Shown in pieces: positions 1 to 12,226 of a stretch of 64,000 bases of DNA. The stretch is from Sabellastarte sp. h YS-2021 (Eukaryota > Annelida > Polychaeta > Sabellida > Sabellidae), in NCBI GenBank assembly GCA_964017235.1, contig OZ024935.1, positions 92,441,207-92,505,206 on the forward strand, in the 5' to 3' direction. The translations under genes and the position numbers were made by a program. Under the pieces are notes generated by a model. That model saw only the letters and a program-made list of their open reading frames with translations. It was not told where the DNA came from and did not search any database. Each line of letters starts with the position of its first letter. Positions within the stretch are counted from its first letter, which is position 1.

Positions 1-833
1 TGATCACACCGCATCATGATTCTCCAAAGTAGAGTACTCATTTCTATGTTTGTGTTGGTTACCACTGTTGGGTTTTCTGTGGCAATCAACACTGTCTGAT
101 TTTGGCTCTGCATCCTGAAAATTTTCAGGGCCAAAAATACAGCCTTTTGCTCTAGTACCTTTATATGTAGCCTTTTTGTCCTGTCCGACCACAGATTTTT
201 TGCTTAGTTTTGATCTAAATGAGCGCCCAAACATGCATTTCAGGAGTCAGTAAAGAAGCTGTGGCCTTTGGGATGAAGGTTACAACCTTCCAGTACATTG
301 ACGGGATTTTGCCACCAATCCGACCATGGAAGGAGGTTGTTCAGCAACTGAGGGAATTTCAAGTTCTCTTTGAGGTGCCACTGGAAAGGTAATTTCAACA
401 GGAATAGTTCCTGTATATCAGCTAAACACATCAACTCTTGATCATCCACACTTTACAACATGACCCCGATACAAATTTTATGTTATAAATTACGTCAAAA
501 ATATTTCTCTGTGAATAGCCACAAAAATAAGATTCTGTGCAGTTTCATAAACAAACTGATATAGTTTCAGTATTCAATGACATCCATGTCTACAAAAAAT
601 AATTAAATTTTTTCCTTACAATAAATTCATTTTACATTATATGGTGACCAATGGGAGTAAGGTATCTGTGTACTATGTCACTATCTATGTCATATCGAGG
701 CAGCAGGTACTGTCATTGCACACACAGTTCATCCGTTATAAGCTCATTTTTCTTGACTTCACCAGACTGTCTGTGGTCACCCGAGAGAGCACTCAGTCCC
801 AGATGGTAAGCTTATTGTAGCACAATAAAATAT
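1..833 (-). mobile_element. DIRS-type retrotransposon relic (DIRS-C), truncated and decayed
   Basis: Minus-strand fragments around 449-240 and 234-4 translate to pieces of the DIRS RT/RNase H region: QWHLKENLKFPQLLNNLLPW with DWWQNPVNVLEG and LHPKGHS, then a fragment close to SFRSKLSKKSVVGQDKKAT. They parallel the same segments in DIRS-A (18260-18000) in several frames, so the copy is frame-broken. At 770-833 a decayed DIRS terminus remains (ggtcacccgag, then gtcccagatggtaagct and gcacaataaaat), closely matching the outer end of DIRS-A at 21680-21737. No gag remains between them. The left part continues outside the window. Confidence 0.75.
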
Positions 834-1116
834 TGTGTTTTTCAGTGGGTATTTTTTCATTGATTTCTTTTGCTTACTCTGTTTTCAGTGTTTGGGGGAT
901 TTGGTATGATAAAAATATTAAGATGCCTTATTGTACTGAGGAGCAATGATTAATTGGGGACTCAATCATATTGCCTTTATATTACACACAGGAACAAGCA
1001 TTCTGACGCATGCATTTATCTCCCGCCGTATAAATTAGATGTACTAAAGACAGTGCAATATAAATTTTCTTGTGAGATGGAGGCACATGTAGAAGTGACA
1101 AGTTTAATGTTTGATT

Positions 1117-4100
1117 GCAATACTTTTAAAGACAAAAGGCATTTACTCCTTTTAGTAGCTATTACTCTGCCATCCAAATAGCTACAGTTCTGCAACTTTA
1201 TTATGCAGTAAATCAACCCAAAGTAGGTAAGGACGTATTTAGAAGAAATTGCCTATCTGTAACACTTTTAGAGATAAAAGACATTTACTTATTTTAGTGG
1301 CTATTACTCAGCTATCCAAAGAGCTACAGTTCTGCAACTTCACTATGTGGTAGATCACCCAAAAGTAGGTGAATGACTTATTTAGAAGAAATTGCCTACC
1401 TGTAATACTTTTACAGATAAAAGACAATTACTCATTTTTAGCTATTACTCAGCTATCCAAAGAGCTACAGTTCTGCAACTTCACTATGTGGTAGATCACT
1501 CAAAAGTAGGTGAATGACTTATTTAGAAGAAATTGCCTATCTGTAATACTTTTAGAGATAAAAGACATTTACTCATTTTAGTAGCTATTACTCAGCTATC
1601 CAAAGAGCTACAGTTCTGCAACTTCACTATGTGGTAGATCACCCAAAAGTAGGTGAATGACTTATTTAGAAGAAATTGCCTATCTGTAATACTTTTAGAG
1701 ATAAAAGACATTTACTCATTTTAGTAGCTATTACTCAGCTATCCAAAGAGCTACAGTTCTGCAACTTTCACTATGTGGTAGATCACCCAAAAGTAGGTGA
1801 ATGACTTATTTAGAAGAAATTGCCTATCTGTAATACTTTTAGAGATAAAAGACATTTACTCATTTTAGTACCTATTACTCAGCTATCCAAAGAGCTACAG
1901 TTCTGCAACCTCACTATGTTGTAGATCACCCAAAAGTAGGTGAATGACTTATTTAGAAGAAATTACCTATGTGTAATACTTTTAGAGATAAAAGACATTT
2001 GCTCATTTTAGTAGCTATTACTCAGTTATCCAAAGCGCTACAGTTCTGCAACTTCACTATGTGGTAGATCACCCAAAAGTAGGTGAATGACTTATGTAGA
2101 AGAAATTGCCCACCTGTAATACTTTTAGAGATAAAAGACATTTACTCATTTCAGTAGCTATTACTCACCTATCCAAAGAGCTACAGTTCTGCAACTTCAC
2201 TATGTGGTAGATCACACAAAAGTAGGTGAATGAGTTATTTAGAAGTAATTGCCTATGTGTAATATTTTTAGAGATAAAAGACATTTACTCATTTTGGTAG
2301 CTATTACCCAGCTATCCAAAGAGCTACAGCTGTGCAACTTCACTATATGGTAGATCACCCAAAAGTAGGTGAATGACTTATTTAGAAGAAATTGCCTGCC
2401 TGTAATACTTTTAGAGAAAAAAGACATTTACTCATTTTAGTAGCTATTACTCACCTATCCAAAGAGCTACAGTTCTGCAACTTCACTATGTGGTAGATGA
2501 CACAAAAGTAGGTGAATGAGTTATTTAGAAGTAATTGCCTATGTGTAATATTTTTAGAGATAAAAGACATTTACTCATTTTGGTAGCTATTACCCAGCTA
2601 TCCAAAGAGCTACAGCTGTGCAACTTCACTATATGGTAGATCACCCAAAAGTAGGTGAATGACTTATTTAGAAGAAATTGCCTGCCTGTAATACTTTTAG
2701 AGATAAAAGACATTTACTCATTTTAGTAGCTATTACTCAGTTATCCAAAGAGCTACAGTTCTGCAACTTCACTATGTGGTAGATCACCCAAAAGTAGGTG
2801 AATGACTTATTTAGAAGAAATTGCCTATCTGTAATACTTTTAGAGATAAAAGACATTTACTCATTTTAGTACCTATTACTCAGCTATCCAAAGAGCTACA
2901 GTTCTGCAACTTCACTATGTGGTAGATCACCCAAAAGTAGGTGAATGACTTATTTAGAAGAAATTGCCTATCTGTAATACTTTTACAGATAAAAGACATT
3001 TACTCATTTTAGTACCTATTACTCAGCTATCCAAAGAGCTACAGCTGTGCAACTTCACTATATGGTAGATCACCCAAAAGTAGGTGAATGACTTATTTAG
3101 AAGAAATTGCCTGCCTGTAATACTTTTAGAGAAAAAAGACATTTACTCATTTTAGTAGCTATTACTCACCTATCCAAAGAGCTACAGTTCTGCAACTTCA
3201 CTATGTGGTAGATCACACAAAAGTAGGTGAATGAGTTATTTAGAAGTAATTGCCTATGTGTAATATTTTTAGAGATAAAAGACATTTACTCATTTTGGTA
3301 GCTATTACCCAGCTATCCAAAGAGCTACAGCTGTGCAACTTCACTATATGGTAGATCACCCAAAAGTAGGTGAATGACTTATTTAGAAGAAATTGCCTGC
3401 CTGTAATACTTTTAGAGATAAAAGACATTTACTCATTTTAGTAGCTATTACTCAGTTATCCAAAGAGCTACAGTTCTGCAACTTCACTATGTGGTAGATC
3501 ACCCAAAAGTAGGTGAATGACTTATTTAGAAGAAATTGCCTATCTGTAATACTTTTAGAGATAAAAGACATTTACTCATTTTAGTACCTATTACTCAGCT
3601 ATCCAAAGAGCTACAGTTCTGCAACTTCACTATGTGGTAGATCACCCAAAAGTAGGTGAATGACTTATTTAGAAGAAATTGCCTGTCTGTAATACTTTCA
3701 GAGATAAAAGACATTTACTCATTTTAGTAGCTATTACTCACCTATCCAAAGAGCTACAGTTCTGCAACTTCACTATGTGGTAGATCACCCAAAAGTAGGT
3801 GAATGACTTATTTAGAAGAAATTGCCTATCTGTAATACTTTTAGAGATAAAAGACATTTACTCATTTTAGTACCTATTACTCAGCTATCCAAAGAGCTAC
3901 AGTTCTGCAACTTTCACTATGTGGTAGATCACCGAAAAGTAGGTGAATGACTTATTTAGAAGAAATTGCCTGTCTGTAATACTTTCAGAGATAAAAGACA
4001 TTTACTCATTTTAGTAGCTATTACTCAGTTATCCAAAGAGCTACAGTTCTGCAACTTCACTATGTGGTAGATCACCCAAAAGTAGGTGAATGACTTATTT

Positions 4101-4185
4101 AGAAGAAATTGCCTACCTATAATACTTTTAGAGATAAAAGTCATCTACTCATTTTAGTAGCTCTTGCTCAGCTATCTACTCACTT
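1117..4185 (+). repeat. 143-bp tandem satellite array, about 21 units
   Basis: Successive copies of TGTAATACTTTTAGAG start at 1542, 1685, 1829 and so on, giving a period of 143 bp with occasional one-base changes. Each unit contains TAGCTATTACTCAG, CTACAGTTCTGCAACTT and AAAAGTAGGTGAATGACTT. A variant (TTGGTAGCTATTACCCAG with CTACAGCTGTGCAACTT) recurs near 2257, 2543 and 3258, spaced 286 (2 units) and 715 (5 units), showing block duplication. Apparent 62-codon minus-strand frames recur with the same spacing and are by-products of the repeat. Confidence 0.95.
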
Positions 4186-5760
4186 AGCTATTGACCTATA
4201 TCTGCAAAAGCAACAAAAATATAAATGACACAGGAAAGTAGGTTATGAAAAACTAGATGAATAACAAATGAAAATATTTGCCGAACTTTAGTACTTGTGA
4301 AGGTATTTGACATTTATTTCCATCATAATTTTGCTACGAATAAGAAAATAGCTATTGCTCACTTATGACATGCAATGGAACCTCAAACGACATGCCATCT
4401 TATAGTTAAGGACAAAGTAGCTGAACAAATTATTTTAGGAAAATACTGTAACTGCAGTAGTTTTTGAGTTACAATGGATTTACTCAACAGTCACAATTTC
4501 AAAGTAGCTATTACTCAGCTGTCCAGTGTGCAACAGCTTTGAAACTTTACTATCTGATAGCTCATCAAAAACTAGATGAATAACATATTTGAAAAGAATT
4601 CCCTAACTTGAATACTTTTGAAGATATTTGAAATTTACTTATGTTGTTATTTTGCTACAAATAAGAAAATAGCTATTACTCACTTATGGCATGCAACAGA
4701 ACCCCAAACTATATGCCATCTTATAGTTAAGGACAAAGTAGCTGAATAACATATTTTAGGAAAATACTCTAACTGCAATAGTTTTGGAGTTACAATGGAT
4801 TTACTCAACAGTCACAATTTCAAAGCAGCTATTACTCCGCTATCCAATGTGCAACAGGTCTGAAACTTTACTATGTGATAGCTTACCAAAAACTAGATGA
4901 ATAACATATTTTAAAAGAATTCCCTAACTTTAATACTTTTGAAGATATTTGACATTTACTCATGTCATTATTTTGCTTCAAATAAGGAAATAGCTATTAC
5001 TCACTTATGGATGCAATAGAACCCCAAACTGTATGCCATCTTATAGTTAAGGACAAAGTAGCTGAATAACATATTTTAGGAAAATACTCTAACTGCAATA
5101 GTTTTGGAGTTACAATGGATTTACTCAACAGTCACAATTTCAAAGTAGGTATTACTCCGCTATCCAACGTGCAACAGGTCTGAAACTTTACTATGTAATA
5201 GCTTACCAAAAACTAGATGAATAACATATTTGAAAAGAATTCCCTAACTTTAATATTTTTGAAGATATTTAACATTTACTTATGTCATTATTTTGCTACA
5301 AATAAGAAAATAGCTATTACTCACTTATGGCATGCAATAGAACCCCAAACTATGTACCATCTTGTAGTTAAGGACAAAGTAGCTGAACAACATATTTTAG
5401 GAAAATACTCTAACTGCAATAGTTTTGGAGTTACAATGGATTTACTCAACTGTAGAATTTCAAAGTAGCTATTACTCAGCTATCCAATGTGCAACAGATC
5501 TGAAACTTTACTATGTGATAGCTTATCAAAAAGTAGATGAATAACATATTTGAAAAGAATTCCCTAACTTTAATACTTTTGAAGATATTTGACATTTACT
5601 TATGTCAATATTTTGCTACAAATAAGAAAATAGCTATTACTCGCTTATGGCATGTAATAGGACCCCAAACTATGTACCATCTTATAGCTAAGGACAAAGT
5701 AGCTGAATAACATATTTGAAGAAAAAGTTGTAATTGCAATAGTTTTTGAGTTATGAGCCC
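4186..5760 (+). repeat. 320-bp tandem array, about 5 units
   Basis: The string AACTAGATGAATAAC recurs at 4251, 4571, 4891, 5211 and (as AAGTAGATGA) 5531, a constant 320-bp step. Each unit is itself two diverged half-units of about 177 and 143 bp, both containing a TAGCTATTACTC block and a TTACTCA/TTTACTT block, so it is a fixed dimer of the same ancestral monomer as the 143-bp array next to it. Confidence 0.93.
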
Positions 5761-5917
5761 TTTACTCCAAGTAGCTAAGATTGCTATTACTCACTTATCT
5801 TTAGGCCTAAGTCCATAAAACCCAAAAAATTTTCAAGGACGTGAAAATTCATTGGGACAATTAATTTACAAAAAATCTGTAGTTGTAGTAATTTTGGAGA
5901 AATCTGCGTGACTAACT

Positions 5918-5949
5918 AACGCACGCACACACGCACGCACGCACACACA
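5918..5949 (+). repeat. (ACGC)/(ACAC) microsatellite before the HEL-1 hairpin
   Basis: Runs of acgc and acac tetramers precede the terminal hairpin by about 12 bases. The same arrangement recurs in HEL-2 at 14345-14396, so the microsatellite is part of the element structure. Confidence 0.9.
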
Positions 5950-5960
5950 GGCATCATTTC

Positions 5961-6000
5961 ATAATCTCCCTCCCGGGCTAAAGCCCGGCGGGAGATAATA
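5961..6000 (+). repeat. Terminal hairpin of HEL-1
   Basis: TAATCTCCCTCCCGGGCT, a two-base loop region, then AGCCCGGCGGGAGATAATA: an inverted repeat with 6 + 8 paired bases around single mismatched positions. A strong GC-rich stem at the extreme 3' end is expected of rolling-circle elements as a termination signal. The same structure with a different loop closes HEL-2. Confidence 0.85.
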
Positions 6001-6584
6001 AACACAAGCCTATCTGTTTAGCCAGCTGGCCGAAAGAGGAATCCCAGGAAGTGCAGGTGTTAACTGAACCAATATTCCTGAGGATATTACAAACAAACCC
6101 TCAAGAAAAAGACCCATTACTTACTCATTTGTGAGATGGGGGAATGTGAGGCATGCCACCATGCACTGTTGAGTAATTATTTATTGCCTTTGTTGTGACT
6201 ATATTCCACCGCCTTTGGAATACACATAGAAACAAACATGAGTCTAGTTCTTCAGCCAGCTGATCTAAATGGGAATACAATGTTCTGAAATCATAATATC
6301 TAGGTTTTGATCCAGTTTACCTGCATGATATCAAAATAAGATTTGTGCTAGTAATAATATTAACACCAGAATTTTTTGTGGGACATTTGCTATTGCAACA
6401 GATCTCCATCAAAGATTATCAGCCTTTCATATCTAATATTGCTCTCTGCAAGCCTCAGGCAATATTAGATGCATCAGGTCGGTAAACACTGATGGCAGTC
6501 ATTTTCTACAAGATATATGGTCTTCATACACTTGTGGTATTGTACTATATTAATAACAAGTAATTCACATTCATCTATACTTAC
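6001..6584. other. Intronic or flanking sequence, no gene recognised
   Basis: Unique-looking AT-rich sequence downstream of HEL-1. It should contain the last part of the host gene if that gene ends inside the window, but no membrane-spanning terminal exon or polyadenylation context could be recognised. Confidence 0.4.
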
Positions 6585-6614
6585 GTGAAGCATCAGAATT
6601 ACCTGAATCATTTC
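6585..6614 (-). CDS. Probable 30-base microexon of the VWA/Cache gene
   Basis: A consensus acceptor preceded by a pyrimidine tract (ttttgcttttcag/GAAATG) and a strong donor (TTCAC/gtaagt) delimit 30 bases. Joined in phase 1 to the 7934-8055 exon they read GNDSGNSDAS, a short polar linker, and leave phase 1. This fits an ectodomain linker before a membrane anchor. No family match is possible at this length, so the call rests on splice sites and phase. The terminal exon (expected transmembrane helix) was not identified to the left. Confidence 0.5.
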
Positions 6615-6987
6615 CTGAAAAGCAAAATAACGGTTAACAGTATTAAAATTTGAATTTATACCAACCATATTGAAAACCATGATATTTTCTGTATGCTTGC
6701 TATGTACAGTGCAGTTGTCTGATGGCAACACTATCTTATTTTCCTGTGATGGCCATTGTAACAAGAACAAAAGGACTGATAGATCTGAAACACCGTTGAA
6801 TTCCCTAGGGGCCAGAAATGTTTCTTCTTGACTTCCACATAACAGACTAAACGTCAGTTGCAAAACCAAAAGGAAAAAGCTATGATAATGGAATTTGTAA
6901 TAGCTTTCTACTCTGGCAAGAGATATTTATCACATTTCCAGAAGCCTCTAAACTCAGAGACATGAGTCTGGAGTTAAAATTTTTTGG

Positions 6988-7511
6988 TATACGAGCATCT
7001 CGTGACCACGGCAGCTCGTGACCAACAACTCGTACCCACAACTTGTTCCCAAATATTGCAGGAAACCCCACCGACTTCTGTCTGCTCACGTTTTTTTTTC
7101 CAATTTTACAAACGCATATTTTATTTTAAAATATTGCAGGAAAATCCACCGTCTTCTGTCTCCTCACGTTTTTTTTAAATTTTAGAATACTTCTAGGAAG
7201 TTCTCTGGGAATTCCATGACCTCACGTTTTCTAATCTGCATATTTTATTTCATAATATTGCTAGGCAACCCCCACGGAAGTACGATAATTTGAAGTATTT
7301 GATCTCTAACTGAACAAACGTTCTTACATAAAACCCGACGTAATTGGGTGATCTCGTATTTCTTCATGAATATTATGAGCTGCATATACAAGTACTCAGT
7401 ATTTGATATTCAAGCAGAAAAATAATGTTTATTCTTATAAAATGTTTGTGTACGAGTTGTGGGTACGAGTTGTTGGTCACGAGATGCTGTGGTCACGAGT
7501 TGCATGTAAAT
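6988..7511. mobile_element. MITE with about 60-bp terminal inverted repeats, copy 1
   Basis: The left end includes CTCGTGACCAACAACTCGTA and CCCACAACT. The right end (7448-7511) carries the inverse: ACGAGTTGTGGGTACGAGTT, GTTGGTCACGAGATGC and GTGGTCACGAGTTGC. The interior is AT-rich with repeated TTTATTTTAAAATATTGCAGG blocks separated by ACTTCTGTCTSCTCACG. It has no coding capacity. A second copy lies at 51072-51597. No convincing target-site duplication was seen, so the superfamily is undetermined. Confidence 0.82.
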
Positions 7512-7933
7512 CAATTTTTTTTCTTTAAAATAACCCCGGAATCAAACAAATAAAATATAAACAACATGAAGAGTGACAACAAAGAAGTGTGGAATGGTCA
7601 ATTGTGTCAAATGCTCCAAGCAAGTCAAGTAACACCAGACTATTGGGCTCACCTTGGGTCACAGACAAGTGAACCTTATTTTTTAACCTTATTTAGAAAG
7701 CAATGTGGTGTGAGTGGTGTGTTTCCTTTTATAGGCAGATTGGTGGAGGATGTCAAGGCCACTGATGTCTATGTGTTAATTAAGCTGTGCCACCACAACA
7801 TGCTAAATCATGTTTGACCAGGGATATCTTTAGGCACAGAGGATTTTTGATCATACTGGTAATAATATAATATTACAACAATTAGAGCTACTTATTGTTA
7901 AGTGAACAAGATTGTCTGTATTTTTAAACCTAC

Positions 7934-8055
7934 CTTTAGAATATGGCAAATTCCCTCCAGGACAGAATTCACTTACAGTACAGTTGGGTGATTCTAATGG
8001 TGTGCCATCCTTATAATAAGCACACCATCCACAGGTCAGGACACTGCTACACTTC
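7934..8055 (-). CDS. VWA/Cache gene, cysteine-rich exon 3 (CGWC)
   Basis: Reads from phase 2 as GKCSSVLTCGWCAYYKDG, followed by NCTVSEFCPGGNLPYSK, ending in phase 1. The C-x-x-x-x-x-CGWC pattern resembles a PSI/plexin-like cysteine knot and the C-x-W-C motif near the end of alpha2/delta and CACHD1 ectodomains. The acceptor is ttgatcag/GAAGTG and the donor TAAAG/gtaggt. It lies between the MITE at 6988-7511 and the satellite element starting near 8391. Confidence 0.8.
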
Positions 8056-8390
8056 CTGATCAAAAGTGGAGACACATAAATAAATACTGGAACACTGTGA
8101 GGAGCTATGTTGCATTGAATAGATCATATAGCACCTTACCACAGTTAGCAGTTCAATGGAAGAACAAATGATTAGTGTAGAAATCATTGATTTACAGTCA
8201 ACGGTTATAGATCAGAAAGCTGGTAGCAGCTTTGCCAGTGTCTCTGGATCGGGAGCACTGAAGTCCTGACTAGCAATTATTAAGAATAATGAAACATTTT
8301 TTTCAGAATTCAAATTGTTATCCTGATGAAAGAAAGAAATACCTAAAACATATTTATCTTTATGTATTTTCCTGTAATAAACAAGACCAC
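8056..8390. other. Intron stretch upstream of exon 7934-8055, no clear gene
   Basis: A minus-strand stretch at 8284-8218 following a good acceptor (attgctag) would read QDFSAPDPETLAKLLPAF, but it runs into TGA without a donor. It is listed under rejected observations. Nothing else is recognised. Confidence 0.4.
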
Positions 8391-8514
8391 TGCCGCGGTA
8401 TGTATCTCCCGCCGAGTACCGCAGGGGAAGAAATACTACATTGAAATTTTTCCCCTTTGCATAGGACACCGTTGTACCATCCTGCAGGTCGAAAATTCGC
8501 TTGAAATCGCTCTA

Positions 8515-11500
8515 TCTGGAAACTTCACCATGTGAAAGCTCTTTCAAAAGTAGATGAATGAGTTATTTGAGAAAAATTGGCTATCTGCAATACTTTTAGA
8601 GATAATTCTCATTTACTCATTTTGAGTAGGTGAGTAATTAGCTATGGGTCTGAAACTTCACCATGTGACAGCTCTTCCAAAAGTAGATGAATGAGTTATT
8701 TGAGAAAAATTGACTATCTGCAATACTTTCAGAGATAATTCGCATTTACTCATTTTGAGTAGGTGAGTAATTAGCTACAGGTCTGAAACTTCACCAAGTG
8801 AAAGCTCTCCTAAAAGTACATGAATGAGTTATTTGAGAAAAATTGGCTAGCTGCAATACTTTTAGAGATAATTCACAGTTACTCATTTTTAGTAGGTGAG
8901 TAATTAGCTACAGGTCTGAAACTTCACCATGTGAAAGCTCTCCCAAAAGTAGGTGAATGAGTTATTTGAGAAAAATAGGCTATATGCAATACTCTTAGAG
9001 ATAATTCGCATTTACGCATTTTGAGTAGGTGAGTTATTACCTATGGGTCTGAAACTTTGCCATGTGAAAGCTCTTCCAAAAGTAGATGAATGAGTTATTT
9101 GAGAAAAATTGGCTATCTGCAATACTTTTAGAGATAATTCGCATTTACTCATTTTGAGTAGGCGAGTAAGTAGCTACGGGTCTGAAACTTCACAATGTGA
9201 AAGCTCTTCCAAAAGAAGATGAATGAGTTATTTGAGAAAAATTGGCTATCTGCAATATTTTTAGAGATAATTAGTATTTACTCATTTTGAGCAGGTGAGA
9301 AATTAGCTACAGGTCTGAAACTTCACCAAGTGAAAGCTTTCCCAAAAGTAGATGAATGAGTTATTTGAGAAAAATTGGCTATCTCCTATACTTTTAGAGA
9401 TAATTCGCATTTACTCATTTTGAGTAGGTGAGAAATTAGCTATGGGTCTGAAACTTCACCATGTGAAAGCTCTTCCAAAAGTAGATGAATGAGTTATTTG
9501 AGAAAAATTGGCTATCTGCAATACTTTTAGAGATAATTTGCATTTACTCATTTTGAGTAGGTGAGTAATTAGCTACGGGCGTGAAACTTCACCAAGTGAA
9601 AGCTCTCCCAAAAGTAGATGAATGACTTATTTGAGAAAAATTGTGTATCTGCAATTCTTTTAGAGATAATTCGCATTTACTCATTTTGAGTAGGTGAGTA
9701 ATTACCTACGGGTCTGAAACTTCACCAAGTGAAAGCTCTCCCAAAAGTAGATGAATGAGTTATTTGAGAAAAATTGGCTATCTGCAATACTTTTAGAGAG
9801 AATTCGCATTTACTCATTTTGAGTAGGTGAGTAATTAGCTATGGGTCTGAAACTTCACCATGTGAAAGCTCTTCCAAAAGTAGATGAATGAGTTATTTGA
9901 GAAAAATTGGCTATCTGCAATACTTTTAGAGATAATTCGCATTTACTCATTTTGAGTAGGCGAGTAATTAGCTATGGGTCTGAAACTTCACCAAGTGAAA
10001 GCTCTTCCAAAAGTAAATGAATGAGTTATTTGAGAAAAATTGGCTATCTGCAATACTTTTAGAGATATTTAGCATTTACTCATTTTGAGTAGGTGAGAAA
10101 TTAGCTACAGGTCTGACACTGCAAGTGAAAGCTCTCCCAAAAGTAGATCAATGAGTTATTTGAGAAAAATTGGCTATCTGCAATATTTTTACAGATAATT
10201 AGCATTTACTCATTTTGAGTAGGTGAGTAATTAGCTACGGGTCTGAAACTTCACCAAGTGAAAGCTCTTCCAAAAGTAGGTGAATGAGTTATTTGAGAAA
10301 AATTGGCTATCTGCAATACTTTTAGAGAGAATTCGCATTTACTCATTTTGAGTAGGTGAGTAATTACCTATGGGTCTGAAACTTCACCATGTGAAAGCTC
10401 TTCCAAAAGTAGATGAATGAGTTATTTGAGAAAAATTGGCTATCTGCAATACTTTTAGAGATAATTAGCATTTACTCATTTTGAGTAGGTGAGTAATTAG
10501 CTACGGGTCTGAAACTTCACCAAGTGAAAGCTCTCCCAAAAGTAGATGAATGAGTTATTTGAGAAAAATTGGCTATCTGCAATACTTTTAGAGAGAATTC
10601 GCATTTACTCATTTTGAGAAGGTGGGTAATTAGCTATGGGTCTGAAACTTCACCATGTGAAAGCTCTTCCAAAAGTAGATGAATGAGTTATTTGAGAAAA
10701 ATTGGCTATCTGCAATACTTTTAGAGATAATTCGCATTTACTCATTTTGAGTAGGCGAGTAATTAGCTATGGGTCTGAAACTTCACCAAGTGAAAGCTCT
10801 TCCAAAAGTAAATGAATGAGTTATTTGAGAAAAATTGGCTATCTGCAATACTTTTAGAGATATTTAGCATTTACTCATTTTGAGTAGGTGAGAAATTAGC
10901 TACAGGTCTGACACTTCACCAAGTGAAAGCTCTCCCAAAAGTAGATGAATGAGTTATTTGAGAAAAATTGGCTATCTGCAATACTTTTACAGATAATTAG
11001 CATTTACTCATTTTGAGTAGGTGAGTAATTAGCTACGGGTCTGAAACTTCACCAAGTGAAAGCTCTTCCAAAATTAGGTGAATGAGTTATTTGAGAAAAA
11101 TTGGCTATCTGCAATACTTTTAGAGATAATTCGCATTTACTCATTTTGAGTAGGTGAGTAATTAGCTATGGGTCTGAAACTTCACCATGTGAAAGCTCTT
11201 CCAAAAATAGATGAATGAGTTATTTGAGAAAAATTGGCTATCTGCAATACTTTTAGAGATAATTAGCATTTACTCATTTTGAGTAGGTGAGTAATTAGCT
11301 ACGGGTCTGAAACTTCACCAAGTGAAAGCTCTCCCAAAAGTAGATGAATAAGTTATTTGAGAAAAATTGGCTATCTGCAATACTTTTAGAGAGAATTCGC
11401 ATTTACTCATTTTGAATAGGTGAGTAATTAGCTATGGGTCTGAAACTTCACCATGCGAAAGCTCTTCCAAAAGTAGATGAATGAGTTATTTGAGAAAAAT

Positions 11501-12226
11501 TGGCTATCTGCAATACTTTTAGAGATAATTCGCATTTACTCATTTTGAGTAGGTGAGTAATTAGCTATGGGTCTGAAACTTCACCATGTGAAAGCTCTTC
11601 CAAAAGTAAATGAATGAGTTATTTGAGAAAAATTGGCTATCTGCAATACTTTTCGAGATATTTAGCATTTACTCATTTTGAGTAGGTGAGAAATTAGCTA
11701 CAGGTCTGACACTTCACCAAGTGAAAGCTCTCCCAAAAGTAGATGAATGAGTTATTTGAGAAAAATTGGCTATCTGCAATACTTTTACAGATATTTAGCA
11801 TTTACTCATTTTGAGTAGGTGAGAAATTAGCTACAGGTCTGACACTTCACCAAGTGAAAGCTCTCCCAAAAGTAGGTGAATGAGTTATTTGAGAAAAATT
11901 GGCTATCTTGTATACTTTTAGAGATAATTCGCATTTACTCATTTTGAGTAGGTGAGAAATTAGCTAGGGGTCTGAAACCTCACTAAGTGAAAGGTCTACC
12001 AAAAGTATATGAATGAGTTATTTGAGAAAAATTGGCTATCTGCAATACTTTTAGACATGATTAGCATTTACTCATTTTGAGTTGGTGAGTAACTAGCTAC
12101 GCGTCTGAAACTTAACCAAATGAAAGCTCTCCCAAAAGTAGGTGAATGAGTTATTTGAGAAAAATTGGCTACCTGCAATACTTTTAGAGATAATTCGCAT
12201 TTACTCATTTTGAGGAGGTGAGTAAG
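8515..12226 (+). repeat. 133-bp tandem satellite array, about 28 units, with 6-mer higher-order repeats
   Basis: TCTGAAACTTCACC recurs at 8649, 8782, 8915 and 9048: exactly 133 bp. Diagnostic variants (AAGTAAATGAATGAG followed by GAGATATTTAGC) occur near 10015, 10810 and 11608, about 795-798 bp apart, that is 6 units. GAGAGAATTCGC variants near 9796, 10590 and 11390 show the same step. So three copies of a hexameric higher-order unit are stacked between about 9.8 and 11.9 kb. Confidence 0.94.

Larger units (their letters stand above)
1008..6000 (+). mobile_element. Satellite-cored element HEL-1 (Helentron/pearl-like, non-autonomous)
   Basis: The left end carries TTTATCTCCCGCCG (1015-1028). 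The right end is a hairpin at 5961-6000 whose distal arm, GGCGGGAGATAATA, is the inverse of the left motif. Between them lie a 143-bp tandem array, a 320-bp tandem array, then an (ACGC)-type microsatellite just before the hairpin. This order (subterminal inverted motif, tandem core, microsatellite, 3' hairpin) is that described for DINE-1, pearl and other non-autonomous Helentrons. No Rep/helicase coding sequence is present. The exact left boundary is uncertain by a few tens of bases. Confidence 0.66.

Noticed and set aside
2239-3428. Three identical 62-codon minus-strand frames
   Set aside because: They are the same satellite variant repeated at multiples of 143 bp.
6683-6869. Minus-strand 131-codon frame as a further exon or small gene
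   Set aside because: No pair of splice sites keeps phase with the flanking exons, and the translation has no recognisable family features.
8218-8284. Minus-strand segment after a good acceptor reading QDFSAPDPETLAKLLPAF, a possible host exon
   Set aside because: It runs into TGA with no usable donor, and the exons on either side (14710-14847 and 7934-8055) already join in phase without it.
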